Below, one piece after another: positions 24,041-32,163 of a stretch of DNA of 36,364 bases (positions are counted from its first letter, which is position 1; each line of letters begins with the position of its first letter). The notes under the pieces are model-generated. The model was not told where the DNA came from. It was given only the letters and a program-made list of their open reading frames with translations, and searched no databases. The DNA is from Hyphomicrobiales bacterium (GTDB lineage: Bacteria; Pseudomonadota; Alphaproteobacteria; Rhizobiales; Aestuariivirgaceae): contig JALVSR010000073.1 of NCBI GenBank assembly GCA_027024225.1, forward strand, positions 1-36,364, in the 5' to 3' direction. Both the position numbers and the translations under genes were made by a program.

Positions 24041-24874
24041 ATGAGCAGCGCCAGGGAAACACCCGTCCGCCGCATTACCGCGCCGGACATCCGCGCCCGG
24101 AAACAGGACGACACTCCCATCGTGGCGCTCACCGCGTATCACGCCCACACCGCCCGGCTGGCCGACGATCACGTGGACATGCTGCTGGTGGGCGATTCGC
24201 TGGGCATGGTGCTCTATGGCTTCGGCTCCACCGTGCCGGTGACCCTGGAGCAGATGATCACCCACGGCCGCGTGGTGGCCTCCGCCGTGAAACGCGCGCT
24301 GGTGGTGGTGGACATGCCGTTCGGCTTCTACGAGGAAAGCCCGCAACAGGCCTTTCGCAACGCCGCGCGGGTGCTGAAGGAAACCGGCGCCGGCGCGGTG
24401 AAGCTGGAAGGCGGCGCGCGCATGGCCGAAACCATCCGCTTCCTGGTCGAGCGTGGCGTGCCGGTCATGGCCCACATCGGCCTTACCCCGCAGAGCGTGA
24501 ACACGCTGGGCGGCTTTTTCGCCCAGGGTCGCGAACAGGACCAGTGGCCGGCGATAGAGGCCGACGCCCGGGCCGTGGCCGATGCCGGGGCATTCTGCGT
24601 GGTGCTGGAGGCCATCGCCGAGCCATTGGCGCGCGAGATCACGGCCCAATGCCCCATCCCCACCATCGGCATTGGCGCCTCGCCCGCCTGCGACGGGCAG
24701 ATCCTGGTGATGGAAGACATGCTGGGGCTGAACCCGAATCCGCCGCGATTCGTGAAGACCTACGCCGACCTGAAAGGAGAAATCGACCGCGCCATCGCCA
24801 CCTATGCCGAGGAGGTGCGCACCCGGCGTTTTCCCGCCACGGAACACACCTATGGCATGAAAAGAAGGAAATGA
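24041..24874 (+). CDS. panB: Ketopantoate hydroxymethyltransferase
   Basis: 277 residues. It adds a hydroxymethyl group from methylene-tetrahydrofolate to ketoisovalerate in pantothenate and CoA synthesis. Visible: [16 protein letters not shown], the Mg-binding [48 protein letters not shown], and [26 protein letters not shown]. The start at 24041 has GGAG nine bases upstream; ATG at 23999 is a less likely alternative. CoA made through this pathway supplies the AcpS and FabD reactions encoded nearby. No panC follows. Confidence 0.96.
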   Translation: MSSARETPVRRITAPDIRARKQDDTPIVALTAYHAHTARLADDHVDMLLVGDSLGMVLYGFGSTVPVTLEQMITHGRVVASAVKRALVVVDMPFGFYEESPQQAFRNAARVLKETGAGAVKLEGGARMAETIRFLVERGVPVMAHIGLTPQSVNTLGGFFAQGREQDQWPAIEADARAVADAGAFCVVLEAIAEPLAREITAQCPIPTIGIGASPACDGQILVMEDMLGLNPNPPRFVKTYADLKGEIDRAIATYAEEVRTRRFPATEHTYGMKRRK

Positions 24875-25012
24875 GGCCGATATCGGCGCCATGCCGCGCA
24901 AGAACACATTTGCCTTCACCGCGGGCGAAAGCTATCAATTCCGCCAAGGAGTTTGCGGAGCGCGAGGCATGCGCGCACACCCGCGAGATCATCAGACCCT
25001 GGAGAAACGGAC

Positions 25013-25711
25013 ATGGCCGAAGATGACGCCCTCTTGCGCGAAGTGGACGAGGAGCTGCGGCGCGAGCAGCTGGAAAGGCTGTGGAAGCGTTACGGCAACC
25101 TGTTCATGGCCCTTTCCTTCGGCGTCGTGGCCGCGGTAGGCGCCTACAAGGGCTGGGAATATTACCAGGAAAAACAGGCCCAGGCGGCCGGTGAGGCCTA
25201 TGTGACCGCGCTCGACCTCATCAACACCGGCAATGACGAGGCCGCCATCGCCGCTCTGGAAGAACTCGCCGGCGGTCCGCACGCCGGTGGCGCGGCGCTG
25301 GCGAAATTGCGCCTGGCGGCCCTGCTGGGCAAAAAGGGCGAAACGGAAAAGGCCGTGACGCTTTACCGACAGGTCGCCGACGATGCCTCCCTCGAACTTC
25401 CGCTGCGCAATGCCGCAAGGGTGCGCCACGCCTGGCTGATGGCCGATACCCTGCCCCGCACGGAGCTGGCGAAAATCCTCGGCGGGCTGGACGTGGCGGG
25501 CAACCCCTGGCGCGCCGCCGCACGCGAAATCCTGGCGCTGGCCGCCTTGCGCGAAGGCGACAAACAGGCCGCGCTGTCCTACCTCGAGCGACTGCTGAAC
25601 GATCCGGAAACACCAGTGGAGGCCCGCACCCGCGCCAGCACCCTCTACCACGTGGCCGGTGGCACGGCGGCAAGCCTCGCCACCCCGCCCGCCAATGGCG
25701 GCGAGCGCTGA
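25013..25711 (+). CDS. YfgM-like membrane-anchored TPR protein
   Basis: 232 residues. A charged N-terminus (MAEDDALLREVDEELRREQLERLWKRYGN) leads into one membrane segment (about 29-48), then helical repeats resembling TPRs (ALDLINTGNDEAAIAALEEL, KLRLAALLGKKGETEKAVTLYRQ, LALAALREGDKQAALSYLERLL). This is the layout of YfgM, an inner-membrane partner of the Sec translocon and periplasmic chaperones. The order yfgM-bamB-der seen here is conserved. The start at 25013 is preceded by GGAG. Confidence 0.85.
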   Translation: MAEDDALLREVDEELRREQLERLWKRYGNLFMALSFGVVAAVGAYKGWEYYQEKQAQAAGEAYVTALDLINTGNDEAAIAALEELAGGPHAGGAALAKLRLAALLGKKGETEKAVTLYRQVADDASLELPLRNAARVRHAWLMADTLPRTELAKILGGLDVAGNPWRAAAREILALAALREGDKQAALSYLERLLNDPETPVEARTRASTLYHVAGGTAASLATPPANGGER

Positions 25712-25723
25712 GCGGAGCGGCGC

Positions 25724-27046
25724 ATGTCCGGCGGCAGCACGAAAAATCATCGCCAGCGCGGGCACGGCACGCTCAGCCGACGCACCCTTCTCGCCGGCCT
25801 TTCTTCGCTGCTGGCGGGCTGCGCCAGCACCGGCGACCTGCTGGATGATCTGCTGGGCGGCCAGGATAACGACAAGCCTCTTTCCGGCGCGCGCAAGCCC
25901 GTGCTGGCCAACGCCGTCAACGCCGACAAGGCGAAGGAGCCTGTGCTGCTGCCCCAGCCGGTGCGCATCTCCCAGTGGCTGCAACCCGGCGGCACCGCCA
26001 GCAACGTGGTGGGCAACCCCGCGCTGGCGGAGAAGATCTCCCGCAAGTGGCGCATAAGGGCCGCGGCCGCATCGGAAGGCGCTAACCGCCTTTCCGCCCC
26101 GCCCATCATCGTCGGCAACGCCGTATGCGTGATGGACGCCCGCGCCACCGTGCGCGCATTCCATGCCGACACCGGCCGCAAACTGTGGGAACGGTCCCTC
26201 ACACCCACCGGAGAGGATCCCGCCGACGGCTTCGGCGGCGGCATCTGTTCCGACGGCACGCGCCTTTTCGCCGCCACGGGTTTCGGCGAAGTTGTGGCGC
26301 TGAGCGCGGCATCGGGCACGGAGCAGTGGCGCACGAAGATGCAACGCCCCTTGCGGACCGCCCCGGTGTACGCCAACGGCCGGATATTCGTGCGCGACAA
26401 CGGCGACGTGCTGCACGCCATTGCTGCCGGCGGCGGGGAGAAGCTGTGGGACTATCAGGGCCCTGCTGGCCGCACGCGGCTCATCTCCGCCACCGCGCCG
26501 GCGGTGCTGGGCGCGCTGGTGGCATGCCCCTTCTCCGGTGGCGAGCTGGTGGCGTTGACCACCGGCGGAAACGAGCGCTTCTCGCACACGCTCTCCGCCG
26601 CCGTCACCATTGCGGACATCGCCGCACGGCCCGTCATCTCGCGCCGGCGCATCTACGGCGTGGCGGTCCAGGGCGACCTGGCCGCCCTCTCCCACGACGG
26701 CGAGGAAATCTGGGCCCTGCCCCTGCCGGGGCGCCACACGCCCTGGCTGGCGGGCAACTACCTGTTCCATCTCTCCGGCCGCAATGACCTTTACGCCATC
26801 CACGCCAAGACCGGCCGCGTGCGCTGGCAGGCGACGCTTGGCGCCGCCACCCATGCCGGACCGGTCATGGCGGGTGGGCGGCTGATCCTGGCCAACGCCG
26901 GCGGCCAGCTGCTGGAGGTGCTGGCCGAAGGCGGTCAGGTGCTGCGCCGCCACGATGTGGGGGCCTCGGTCTACATCGCCCCCGTTCTGGCGCGCAATTC
27001 CCTCTACGTGCTGGATGACGAGGGCTTCCTTTCGCGCTATGCCTGA
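25724..27046 (+). CDS. bamB: Outer membrane assembly lipoprotein BamB
   Basis: 440 residues. A lipoprotein signal with lipobox LLAGC puts the lipidated Cys at residue 33. The rest forms repeated PQQ-like beta-propeller blades (for example VCVMDARATVRAFHADTGRKLWE, EVVALSAASGTEQWRTKM, DLYAIHAKTGRVRWQATLG). BamB is a scaffold of the BAM complex that folds outer membrane proteins. It begins 12 bp after the YfgM-like gene and is followed by der, as usual. The N-terminus is longer and more basic than in enterobacteria. Confidence 0.92.
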   Translation: MSGGSTKNHRQRGHGTLSRRTLLAGLSSLLAGCASTGDLLDDLLGGQDNDKPLSGARKPVLANAVNADKAKEPVLLPQPVRISQWLQPGGTASNVVGNPALAEKISRKWRIRAAAASEGANRLSAPPIIVGNAVCVMDARATVRAFHADTGRKLWERSLTPTGEDPADGFGGGICSDGTRLFAATGFGEVVALSAASGTEQWRTKMQRPLRTAPVYANGRIFVRDNGDVLHAIAAGGGEKLWDYQGPAGRTRLISATAPAVLGALVACPFSGGELVALTTGGNERFSHTLSAAVTIADIAARPVISRRRIYGVAVQGDLAALSHDGEEIWALPLPGRHTPWLAGNYLFHLSGRNDLYAIHAKTGRVRWQATLGAATHAGPVMAGGRLILANAGGQLLEVLAEGGQVLRRHDVGASVYIAPVLARNSLYVLDDEGFLSRYA

Positions 27047-27118
27047 CCTACATGGCATGAGAACACGCCGGGCGCGGCACGCCCGTGACAATGACAACAC
27101 CGCGAAAGAAACACCATC

Positions 27119-28702
27119 ATGGCCAGCAAGAAAAAACTCCCCGTGGTGGCCATTGTCGGCCGGCCGAACGTGGGCAAGTCCACCCTGTTCAACCGGCTGG
27201 TGGGCAAACGCCTGGCCATCGTGCACGACGAACCGGGTGTCACCCGTGATTTCCGCGAGGCGAAGGCGAAGCTCGACAACCTGCGCTTCGCCCTGCTGGA
27301 TACCGCCGGGCTGGAAGATGCGGAGGAAGGCACGCTCGCCGCGCGCATGACCAGGATGACCGAACGTGCCATCGACCAGGCGGACGTGGTGATCTTCATG
27401 GTGGACGCCAAGGCCGGCCTGATGCCCGACGACGAGCACTTCGCCAGAATGCTGCGCGAGCGCGACAAGCCCACCGTGTTGCTGGTGAACAAGGCCGAAG
27501 GTGCCGACGGCGAGGCCGCGGCGGCCGAATTCTGGGCGCTGGGGCTGGGCGAGCCCATTCCCTTTTCAGCCGCCCACGGCATGGGGCTGGACGCCCTGCG
27601 CGACGCGCTTGAAGAAAAGTTCCTGCTGTTGAAGGAGCGCCAACGAGCGGCGGAAAGGAAGCGCAAGAAGACGGAGAGGGAGAAGGAGAAGGAGAAGGAG
27701 AAGGAGAAGGAGAAGGAGAAGAAAAGAAAGGCCGAATCATCGGCCGAAGCCGAAGCCGGGGCCGAAGCGTCTCCGAAAGAAGCCTCGGCGCCCGAGCGCC
27801 CCGAGGGTGGCGCGGGCGAACAGCTCCCGGAAGAAGAGTGTGAAGCCCTCAGACCGCTGAAGATGGTCATCGTCGGCCGTCCCAACGCGGGCAAGTCCAC
27901 GCTCATCAACCGTCTCATCGGCAAGGAACGGCTGCTCACCGGCCCGGAGGCCGGCATCACCCGCGATGCCATCGCCATCGACTGGACCTGGCACAAGCGC
28001 CCGATCCAGCTGTGGGACACCGCCGGCATGCGCAAGAAGGCGAAAGTGGAGCGCGGGCTGGAGCAGATGTCGGTGGGCGACGCCATCCGCGCGGCCAGGT
28101 TCGCCGAGGTCGCCGTGGTGTTGCTGGACGCCACCGAGCCGTTGCGCAAGCAGGATATGGCCATCGCCGGGCTGATGGCGCGCGAGGGGCGGGCGGTGGT
28201 CATCGCGGTCAACAAGTGGGATCTCGTCGATCCCGCCGCGCGCGCCCGCTACCGCAAGGAGCTGGAGCGCCTCATCGACGAAAAGCTCCCCCAGATCATC
28301 GGTGTGCCGGTGGTCACGCTCTCCGCCCTTACCGGCAAGGGCATGGACAAGCTCATGCCCGCCGTCATCGGCGCTTACGAGAACTGGAACCGCCACATCC
28401 CCACCGCGCAGCTCAACCGCTGGCTGGAACAGGCGGTGGCAAGGCACCCCCCGCCCGCACCCGGCGGCCGGCGCATCAAGCTGCGTTACATCACCCAACC
28501 CAAAACGCGCCCACCCACCTTCGTGGTGTTCACCCAGCGCGCCGACAAGGTGCCCGAGGAATACCGGCGCTATCTCATAAAGTCGTTGCGGGATGCCTTC
28601 GACCTGTGGGGCGTGCCCATCCGCCTGCACTTCCGCGAGGTGGAAAATCCCTACGACGACGGTTCGGACAGCGGAAAGTGGAAAGGCAAGCGCCGCAAGT
28701 GA
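27119..28702 (+). CDS. der: Ribosome-assembly GTPase Der (EngA) with an expanded linker
   Basis: 527 residues, about 50-80 more than usual. Two GTPase domains are clear: GRPNVGKST at residues 14-22 with DTAGLED, and GRPNAGKST near 253-261 with DTAGMRKKAKVERG and NKWDLVD. A C-terminal KH-like domain follows (RRIKLRYITQPKTRPPTFVVF). Der assembles the large ribosomal subunit. The extra length is the linker between the GTPases (about 176-248), which is highly charged and carries seven EK dipeptides in a row. The start at 27119 lies 72 bp after bamB. Confidence 0.96.
   Translation: MASKKKLPVVAIVGRPNVGKSTLFNRLVGKRLAIVHDEPGVTRDFREAKAKLDNLRFALLDTAGLEDAEEGTLAARMTRMTERAIDQADVVIFMVDAKAGLMPDDEHFARMLRERDKPTVLLVNKAEGADGEAAAAEFWALGLGEPIPFSAAHGMGLDALRDALEEKFLLLKERQRAAERKRKKTEREKEKEKEKEKEKEKKRKAESSAEAEAGAEASPKEASAPERPEGGAGEQLPEEECEALRPLKMVIVGRPNAGKSTLINRLIGKERLLTGPEAGITRDAIAIDWTWHKRPIQLWDTAGMRKKAKVERGLEQMSVGDAIRAARFAEVAVVLLDATEPLRKQDMAIAGLMAREGRAVVIAVNKWDLVDPAARARYRKELERLIDEKLPQIIGVPVVTLSALTGKGMDKLMPAVIGAYENWNRHIPTAQLNRWLEQAVARHPPPAPGGRRIKLRYITQPKTRPPTFVVFTQRADKVPEEYRRYLIKSLRDAFDLWGVPIRLHFREVENPYDDGSDSGKWKGKRRK
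27680..27721 (+). repeat. Hexanucleotide tandem repeat coding for (EK)7 in der
   Basis: GAGAAG is repeated seven times without interruption (42 bp). Unit gain or loss by slippage would change the linker by two residues and keep the frame. The neighbouring GAGAGG looks like a mutated eighth unit. Confidence 0.9.
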
Positions 28703-28810
28703 GGTCTCGGCGGCGCGTCAATCCGCCCATTCCGCCCACCCCGCCCTCGCGCCCGCAGGGCAAACTGGTATCATGTGGATGATTCCAACCACACTGGGGA
28801 TTGCACACCC

Positions 28811-29725
28811 ATGAGCACCGGACTGCTGGCCTTGCTGGACGACGTGGTGGCGCTGGCGAAGAAGGCCGCCATCGTGCTGGACGATACCGCTGCGCTGTCC
28901 ATGAAGGCGGGCGCAAAATCCGTGGGCGTGGTGGCCGACGACGCCGCCGTCACCCCGCGTTACGTCATCGGCTTCGCCGCTGCGCGCGAACTGCCCATCA
29001 TCTGGCAAATCACCCTCGGCTCGCTGCGCAACAAGTTCCTGTTCGTGGTGCCGGCGGTGCTGGCGCTGGGATATTTCGCCCCGTGGATCATCACGCCGCT
29101 ACTGGTGCTGGGGGCGCTCTATCTCTCGTTCGAGGGATTCGAGAAGGTACATGAATGGCTTGCCGGTCACGGCAATGACGAACCTGCCGTGGTGCGCGCC
29201 GACATCTCGCCGGAGGAGCTGGCCGCCTTCGAGCGCGAACGGGTCAACAGCGCCATTCGCACCGACCTCATCCTGTCGGCCGAGATCATGGTCATCGCCT
29301 ACTCCCAGATCGCCGACCAGCCCTTCCTCTACCAGGTGGTAACGCTGGCGCTGGTGGCGGTGGGCATTACCGCGCTGGTCTATGGCGTGGTGGCCATCAT
29401 CGTGAAGATGGACGACTTCGGCCTGTGGCTGGCCACACGGGAGGAAGGCGGCCAACTCCTGCGCACTCTTGGCCGGGGCATCGTGCGCGCCATGCCGAAG
29501 TTCCTGGAGGTGCTCAGCGTGGTGGGCACGGTGGCCATGCTGTGGGTGGCCGGCGGCATCATCATGCACGCGCTGGCCGAATATGGCGTGCACGCGCCGG
29601 AACATCTGGCCCACTTTGTGCCATACGTGGGCGAGCTGCTGATGTCCCTGGCGCTGGGGCTGGTGGCAGGTTTTGCGGTATGGCTGGTGGTGCACCCGCT
29701 GTTGCACCGGGGTGCGCAAGGCTGA
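28811..29725 (+). CDS. DUF808 (YedI-like) inner membrane protein
   Basis: 304 residues. The DUF808 start is distinctive: GLLALLDDVVALAKKAAIVLDDTA, then KSVGVVADDAAVTPRYVIGFAAARELPIIWQI. About six membrane segments follow (around 75-110, 155-200, 225-245 and 270-295). Function is not established. The start at 28811 removes 12 upstream residues unlike the family. It follows der after 108 bp and is followed by a convergent gene. Confidence 0.9.
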   Translation: MSTGLLALLDDVVALAKKAAIVLDDTAALSMKAGAKSVGVVADDAAVTPRYVIGFAAARELPIIWQITLGSLRNKFLFVVPAVLALGYFAPWIITPLLVLGALYLSFEGFEKVHEWLAGHGNDEPAVVRADISPEELAAFERERVNSAIRTDLILSAEIMVIAYSQIADQPFLYQVVTLALVAVGITALVYGVVAIIVKMDDFGLWLATREEGGQLLRTLGRGIVRAMPKFLEVLSVVGTVAMLWVAGGIIMHALAEYGVHAPEHLAHFVPYVGELLMSLALGLVAGFAVWLVVHPLLHRGAQG

Positions 29726-29733
29726 CCGGTGCA

Positions 29734-29802
29734 AACCGCCCCAGCCCATCCCCCGGATCATGAAGAACGAGGGCCTGGATGGGCGCGGGATGATGGGCGG
29801 TT
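29734..29802. repeat. Imperfect palindrome after the DUF808 gene
   Basis: The left arm 29734-29755 starts AACCGCCCCAGCCCATCC and the right arm 29784-29802 reads CGCGGGATGATGGGCGGTT; pairing is interrupted. The loop holds GATCATGAA, which also occurs in the palindrome at 21444-21497. It may stop DUF808 transcription or be a decayed member of the repeat family; the tail hairpin is missing. Confidence 0.4.
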
Positions 29803-29884
29803 CTCATGCATTCCGGTATTGCAACATCATGGCGAGGGGCATGGGAACCGTGCACGGACGGTAACCTGTACGGCAGGGACATGC

Positions 29885-29919
29885 AAAAACGGCGCGGCGC
29901 CGTCATTCGGCGCCGCGCC
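29885..29919 (-). terminator. Strong Rho-independent terminator
   Basis: A perfect 12-bp stem, GGCGCGGCGCCG (29891-29902) with CGGCGCCGCGCC (29908-29919), has a 5-base loop. On the minus strand it is followed by GTTTTTGC. It lies 29 bp after the stop of the Met-rich exported protein gene. Confidence 0.92.
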
Positions 29920-29948
29920 TCGTTCATTCCGGTTCGCCGGCGACCGCC

Positions 29949-30593
29949 TCAGTTGATCCTGGTGTTGTAGATCTTCTCCAGGCTGGGCAGCGTCACCATG
30001 TTCTTCAGCGGCACCGTGTAGGTTTCGGCCCGCACGAACCACTTCAGGCGCGGCTCATACCATTCCAGGCTGGTGAGCATGTCCGTCATGGGGCGGTAGA
30101 ACTTCGGGTTCAGCATGGCCTCGCCCCAGCGCACGTACTTGTTGTAATCCAGGTGCGCCAGCATGGACTTCCAGACGTTGGCGTTGATCGGCGCCATCAT
30201 CCACTTGAACATGCCTACCGGGTTCATGGCCTTCAGCGAAGCGATGGTCAGCTTCTCGTAGTTGGTCAGACCGCGCGCCCAGGTATCCCACATCACCGGC
30301 TCCATGGAGCAGTTGGCCATCACGTGCATGGTGCGCGGATCGTTGAGAATGTCCATCAACTTGAAGAACTTCTCCGGGTCGTTCATGGTCTCCGCCATGA
30401 CCTCGGCGTCGGTGAAGGCCTTGAGATACGGCTTGATCTGCTCGAATTCTTCCGCCGAGGCGTGCTTGCACTCGGTGTAATAGGCCTTCGCCTTCTCGAA
30501 CTTGTGCTCGCCCGCGTCATCGGCTGCCATTGCGGACATGGACATGGCCACCACCGCCGTCATGGCCATGGCGAATTTCTTCATCTTGCGCAT
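29949..30593 (-). CDS. Met-rich exported protein of unknown function
   Basis: 214 residues that I do not recognise. A signal peptide is clear (MRKMKKFAMAMTAVVAMSMSAMAADD, cleavage after AMA near residue 23). The mature part has about 16 methionines, many aromatics and two cysteines (TECKHA and ANCSME), with helical segments such as AEEFEQIKPYLKAF, DPEKFFKLMDILNDP and NEIGHBOUR-like repeats of Trp/Met (VMWDTWARG, MFKWMMAP). There is no CXXCH haem site. The start at 30593 has GGGAG upstream; the longer frame to 30716 is not signal-like. It is a single gene with its own AT-rich upstream region and a very strong terminator, as expected for an abundant monocistronic mRNA. The Met-rich periplasmic nature could suggest copper or redox handling, but that is speculation. 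Confidence 0.7.
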   Translation of the reverse strand: MRKMKKFAMAMTAVVAMSMSAMAADDAGEHKFEKAKAYYTECKHASAEEFEQIKPYLKAFTDAEVMAETMNDPEKFFKLMDILNDPRTMHVMANCSMEPVMWDTWARGLTNYEKLTIASLKAMNPVGMFKWMMAPINANVWKSMLAHLDYNKYVRWGEAMLNPKFYRPMTDMLTSLEWYEPRLKWFVRAETYTVPLKNMVTLPSLEKIYNTRIN

Positions 30594-30689
30594 GATGCTT
30601 TCTCCCTCTGTTTCCACCGGAAGCCATGCCATCCATGCGAAAGATGCTGGCTTTGCGTTCCGGCCAAAATTCCCCCCGGCCGCTTCATG

Positions 30690-30770
30690 CGCCCTTTCAT
30701 ATATTATGTTTTCCAAATATGCAAGCCTTCAAATATGAAAAAGTGTGCATAAGCCTGATTTTTTCACCCC
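30690..30770 (-). promoter_or_regulatory. AT-rich upstream region with a direct repeat, promoter of the Met-rich protein gene
   Basis: This is the most AT-rich stretch of the window. It contains CAAATATG twice (30714-30721 and 30730-30737, 16-bp period) and, on the minus strand, CATAATATATG that could hold a -10 box. No clear -35 was found, so the exact promoter is uncertain. The direct repeat could be a regulator site. Confidence 0.45.
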
Positions 30771-30801
30771 GGCCGCGCACCCCCGTTCACGACGCCGCCC
30801 T

Positions 30802-32163
30802 TCAGCCCTGGATCCCCAGGCTGCGCAGTTTCCGGTAAAGGGCGGAGCGTTCCATGCCAATGGCGGAAGCCGTGCGCGAGATATTGCCGGCGAAGCGCTC
30901 CAGCTGCGCCTGCAGGTAATGGCGCTCGAACTCCTCCCGCGCCTCCTTCAGTGGCAGAGCCAGCAGGCGTTCCATGTCCACGCCATTGCCCGAACCATCG
31001 CCGGCGGCCTCATCGGGCGGCAACATTTCCGGCGTGATCTCCTCCACCTCGTCGCCGCCGTGCAGGATCATCAGGCGCTCCACGTAATTGCGCAATTGAC
31101 GCACGTTGCCCGGCCACTCCCGCGTCTGCAGCATCGCCAGGGCCTCTTCCGAGAGCCTCTTGACCGGTTTGCCCGTCTGGCGGGAGAACTGCTCTATGAA
31201 AAACTCCACCAGCTCCGGAATGTCCTCCCGGCGTTTCGAGAGGGGCGGCACCACCACCGGCACCACGGCCAATCGATGATACAGGTCGGCCCGAAAGCCC
31301 CCTTCCTCTATCAGCGCCGGCAGGTCGCGGCTGGTGGAGGACACGATGCGTACGTCCACCCGCACCGGACGGGTGCCATTCACGCGGGTGAAGGTCTGCT
31401 CCATCAGCGCCCGCAACACCTTGCTCTGCGTCTGCGGTGGCATGTCCGCCACCTCGTCAATGAACAGCGTGCCCCCATGCGCCTCTTCCAGCTTGCCGAT
31501 GTTGTATTGTCCCGGCGCCAGCTCGCGGCCAAACAGCTCTTCCTCCATGCGTTCCGGCGCCAGGGCCGCCGCCGAGAGCACCACGAATGGCCCGTCCGCC
31601 CGGTTCGATTGCTCGTGCAGCACCCGTGCCGCCAGCTCCTTGCCCGCCCCGGCAGGGCCGGAAATGAGCACCCGTGCGTTGGTGGGGGCCACCTTTTCGA
31701 TGGTCTGGCGCAGCTGCCGCATGGCCGGCGAAGAACCGATCATCTGCCAGCCGCCGCCCCGGCTCTTCAGCTCGATGTTCTCTCGTTTCAACCGATGCAG
31801 CTCCAGCGCGCGCTGCACCGTCAACACCAGCTTGTCGGCCTTGAAGGGTTTCTCGATGTAATCGTGCGCGCCCTTGCGGATGGCCGCCACGGCCGTCTCG
31901 ATGTTGCCATGGCCGGAAATGATGATGACCGGCAGATCGGGATGCGTGGCCTTGATGATGTCCAGCAATTCCAGCCCGTCCAGCTTCGAGCCCTGCAACC
32001 ATATGTCCAGCACCACCAGCGCCGGGCGGCGGGTGTTGATCTCCTGCAGGGCCTGCGTGCTGTCCGCGGCCAGCCGCACCTGAAAGCCTTCGTCCTCCAG
32101 AATGCCGCCGATGAGCTCGCGGATGTCGGCCTCGTCATCGACGATGAGAATGTCGGCGCTCAT
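30802..32163 (-). CDS. ntrX: NtrX-family response regulator
   Basis: 453 residues. The receiver domain has the phospho-acceptor Asp53 in LVVLDIWLQGSKLDG and Lys in YIEKPFKADK. An AAA+ domain follows with Walker A ISGPAGAGKE and Walker B GGTLFIDEVADMPP, then a Fis-type helix-turn-helix (NISRTASAIGMERSALYRKLRSLG). The GAFTGA loop that contacts sigma-54 is absent: after ELFG the sequence is RELAPGQYNIGKLEEAHGG. This is typical of alphaproteobacterial NtrX, which need not act through sigma-54. It overlaps ntrY by four bases and receives phosphate from it. Roles in relatives include nitrogen and redox response and envelope control. Confidence 0.93.
   Translation of the reverse strand: MSADILIVDDEADIRELIGGILEDEGFQVRLAADSTQALQEINTRRPALVVLDIWLQGSKLDGLELLDIIKATHPDLPVIIISGHGNIETAVAAIRKGAHDYIEKPFKADKLVLTVQRALELHRLKRENIELKSRGGGWQMIGSSPAMRQLRQTIEKVAPTNARVLISGPAGAGKELAARVLHEQSNRADGPFVVLSAAALAPERMEEELFGRELAPGQYNIGKLEEAHGGTLFIDEVADMPPQTQSKVLRALMEQTFTRVNGTRPVRVDVRIVSSTSRDLPALIEEGGFRADLYHRLAVVPVVVPPLSKRREDIPELVEFFIEQFSRQTGKPVKRLSEEALAMLQTREWPGNVRQLRNYVERLMILHGGDEVEEITPEMLPPDEAAGDGSGNGVDMERLLALPLKEAREEFERHYLQAQLERFAGNISRTASAIGMERSALYRKLRSLGIQG

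Noticed and set aside
24881-24904. A further tail hairpin after panB (GCGC, six-base loop, GCGC, AAGAA)
   Set aside because: The loop has six bases rather than four and no arm of the repeat family is next to it. It may be a decayed copy but cannot be supported.
27680-27721. Phase variation of der by repeat slippage
   Set aside because: The unit is six bases, so slippage cannot shift the frame and would not switch the gene off.
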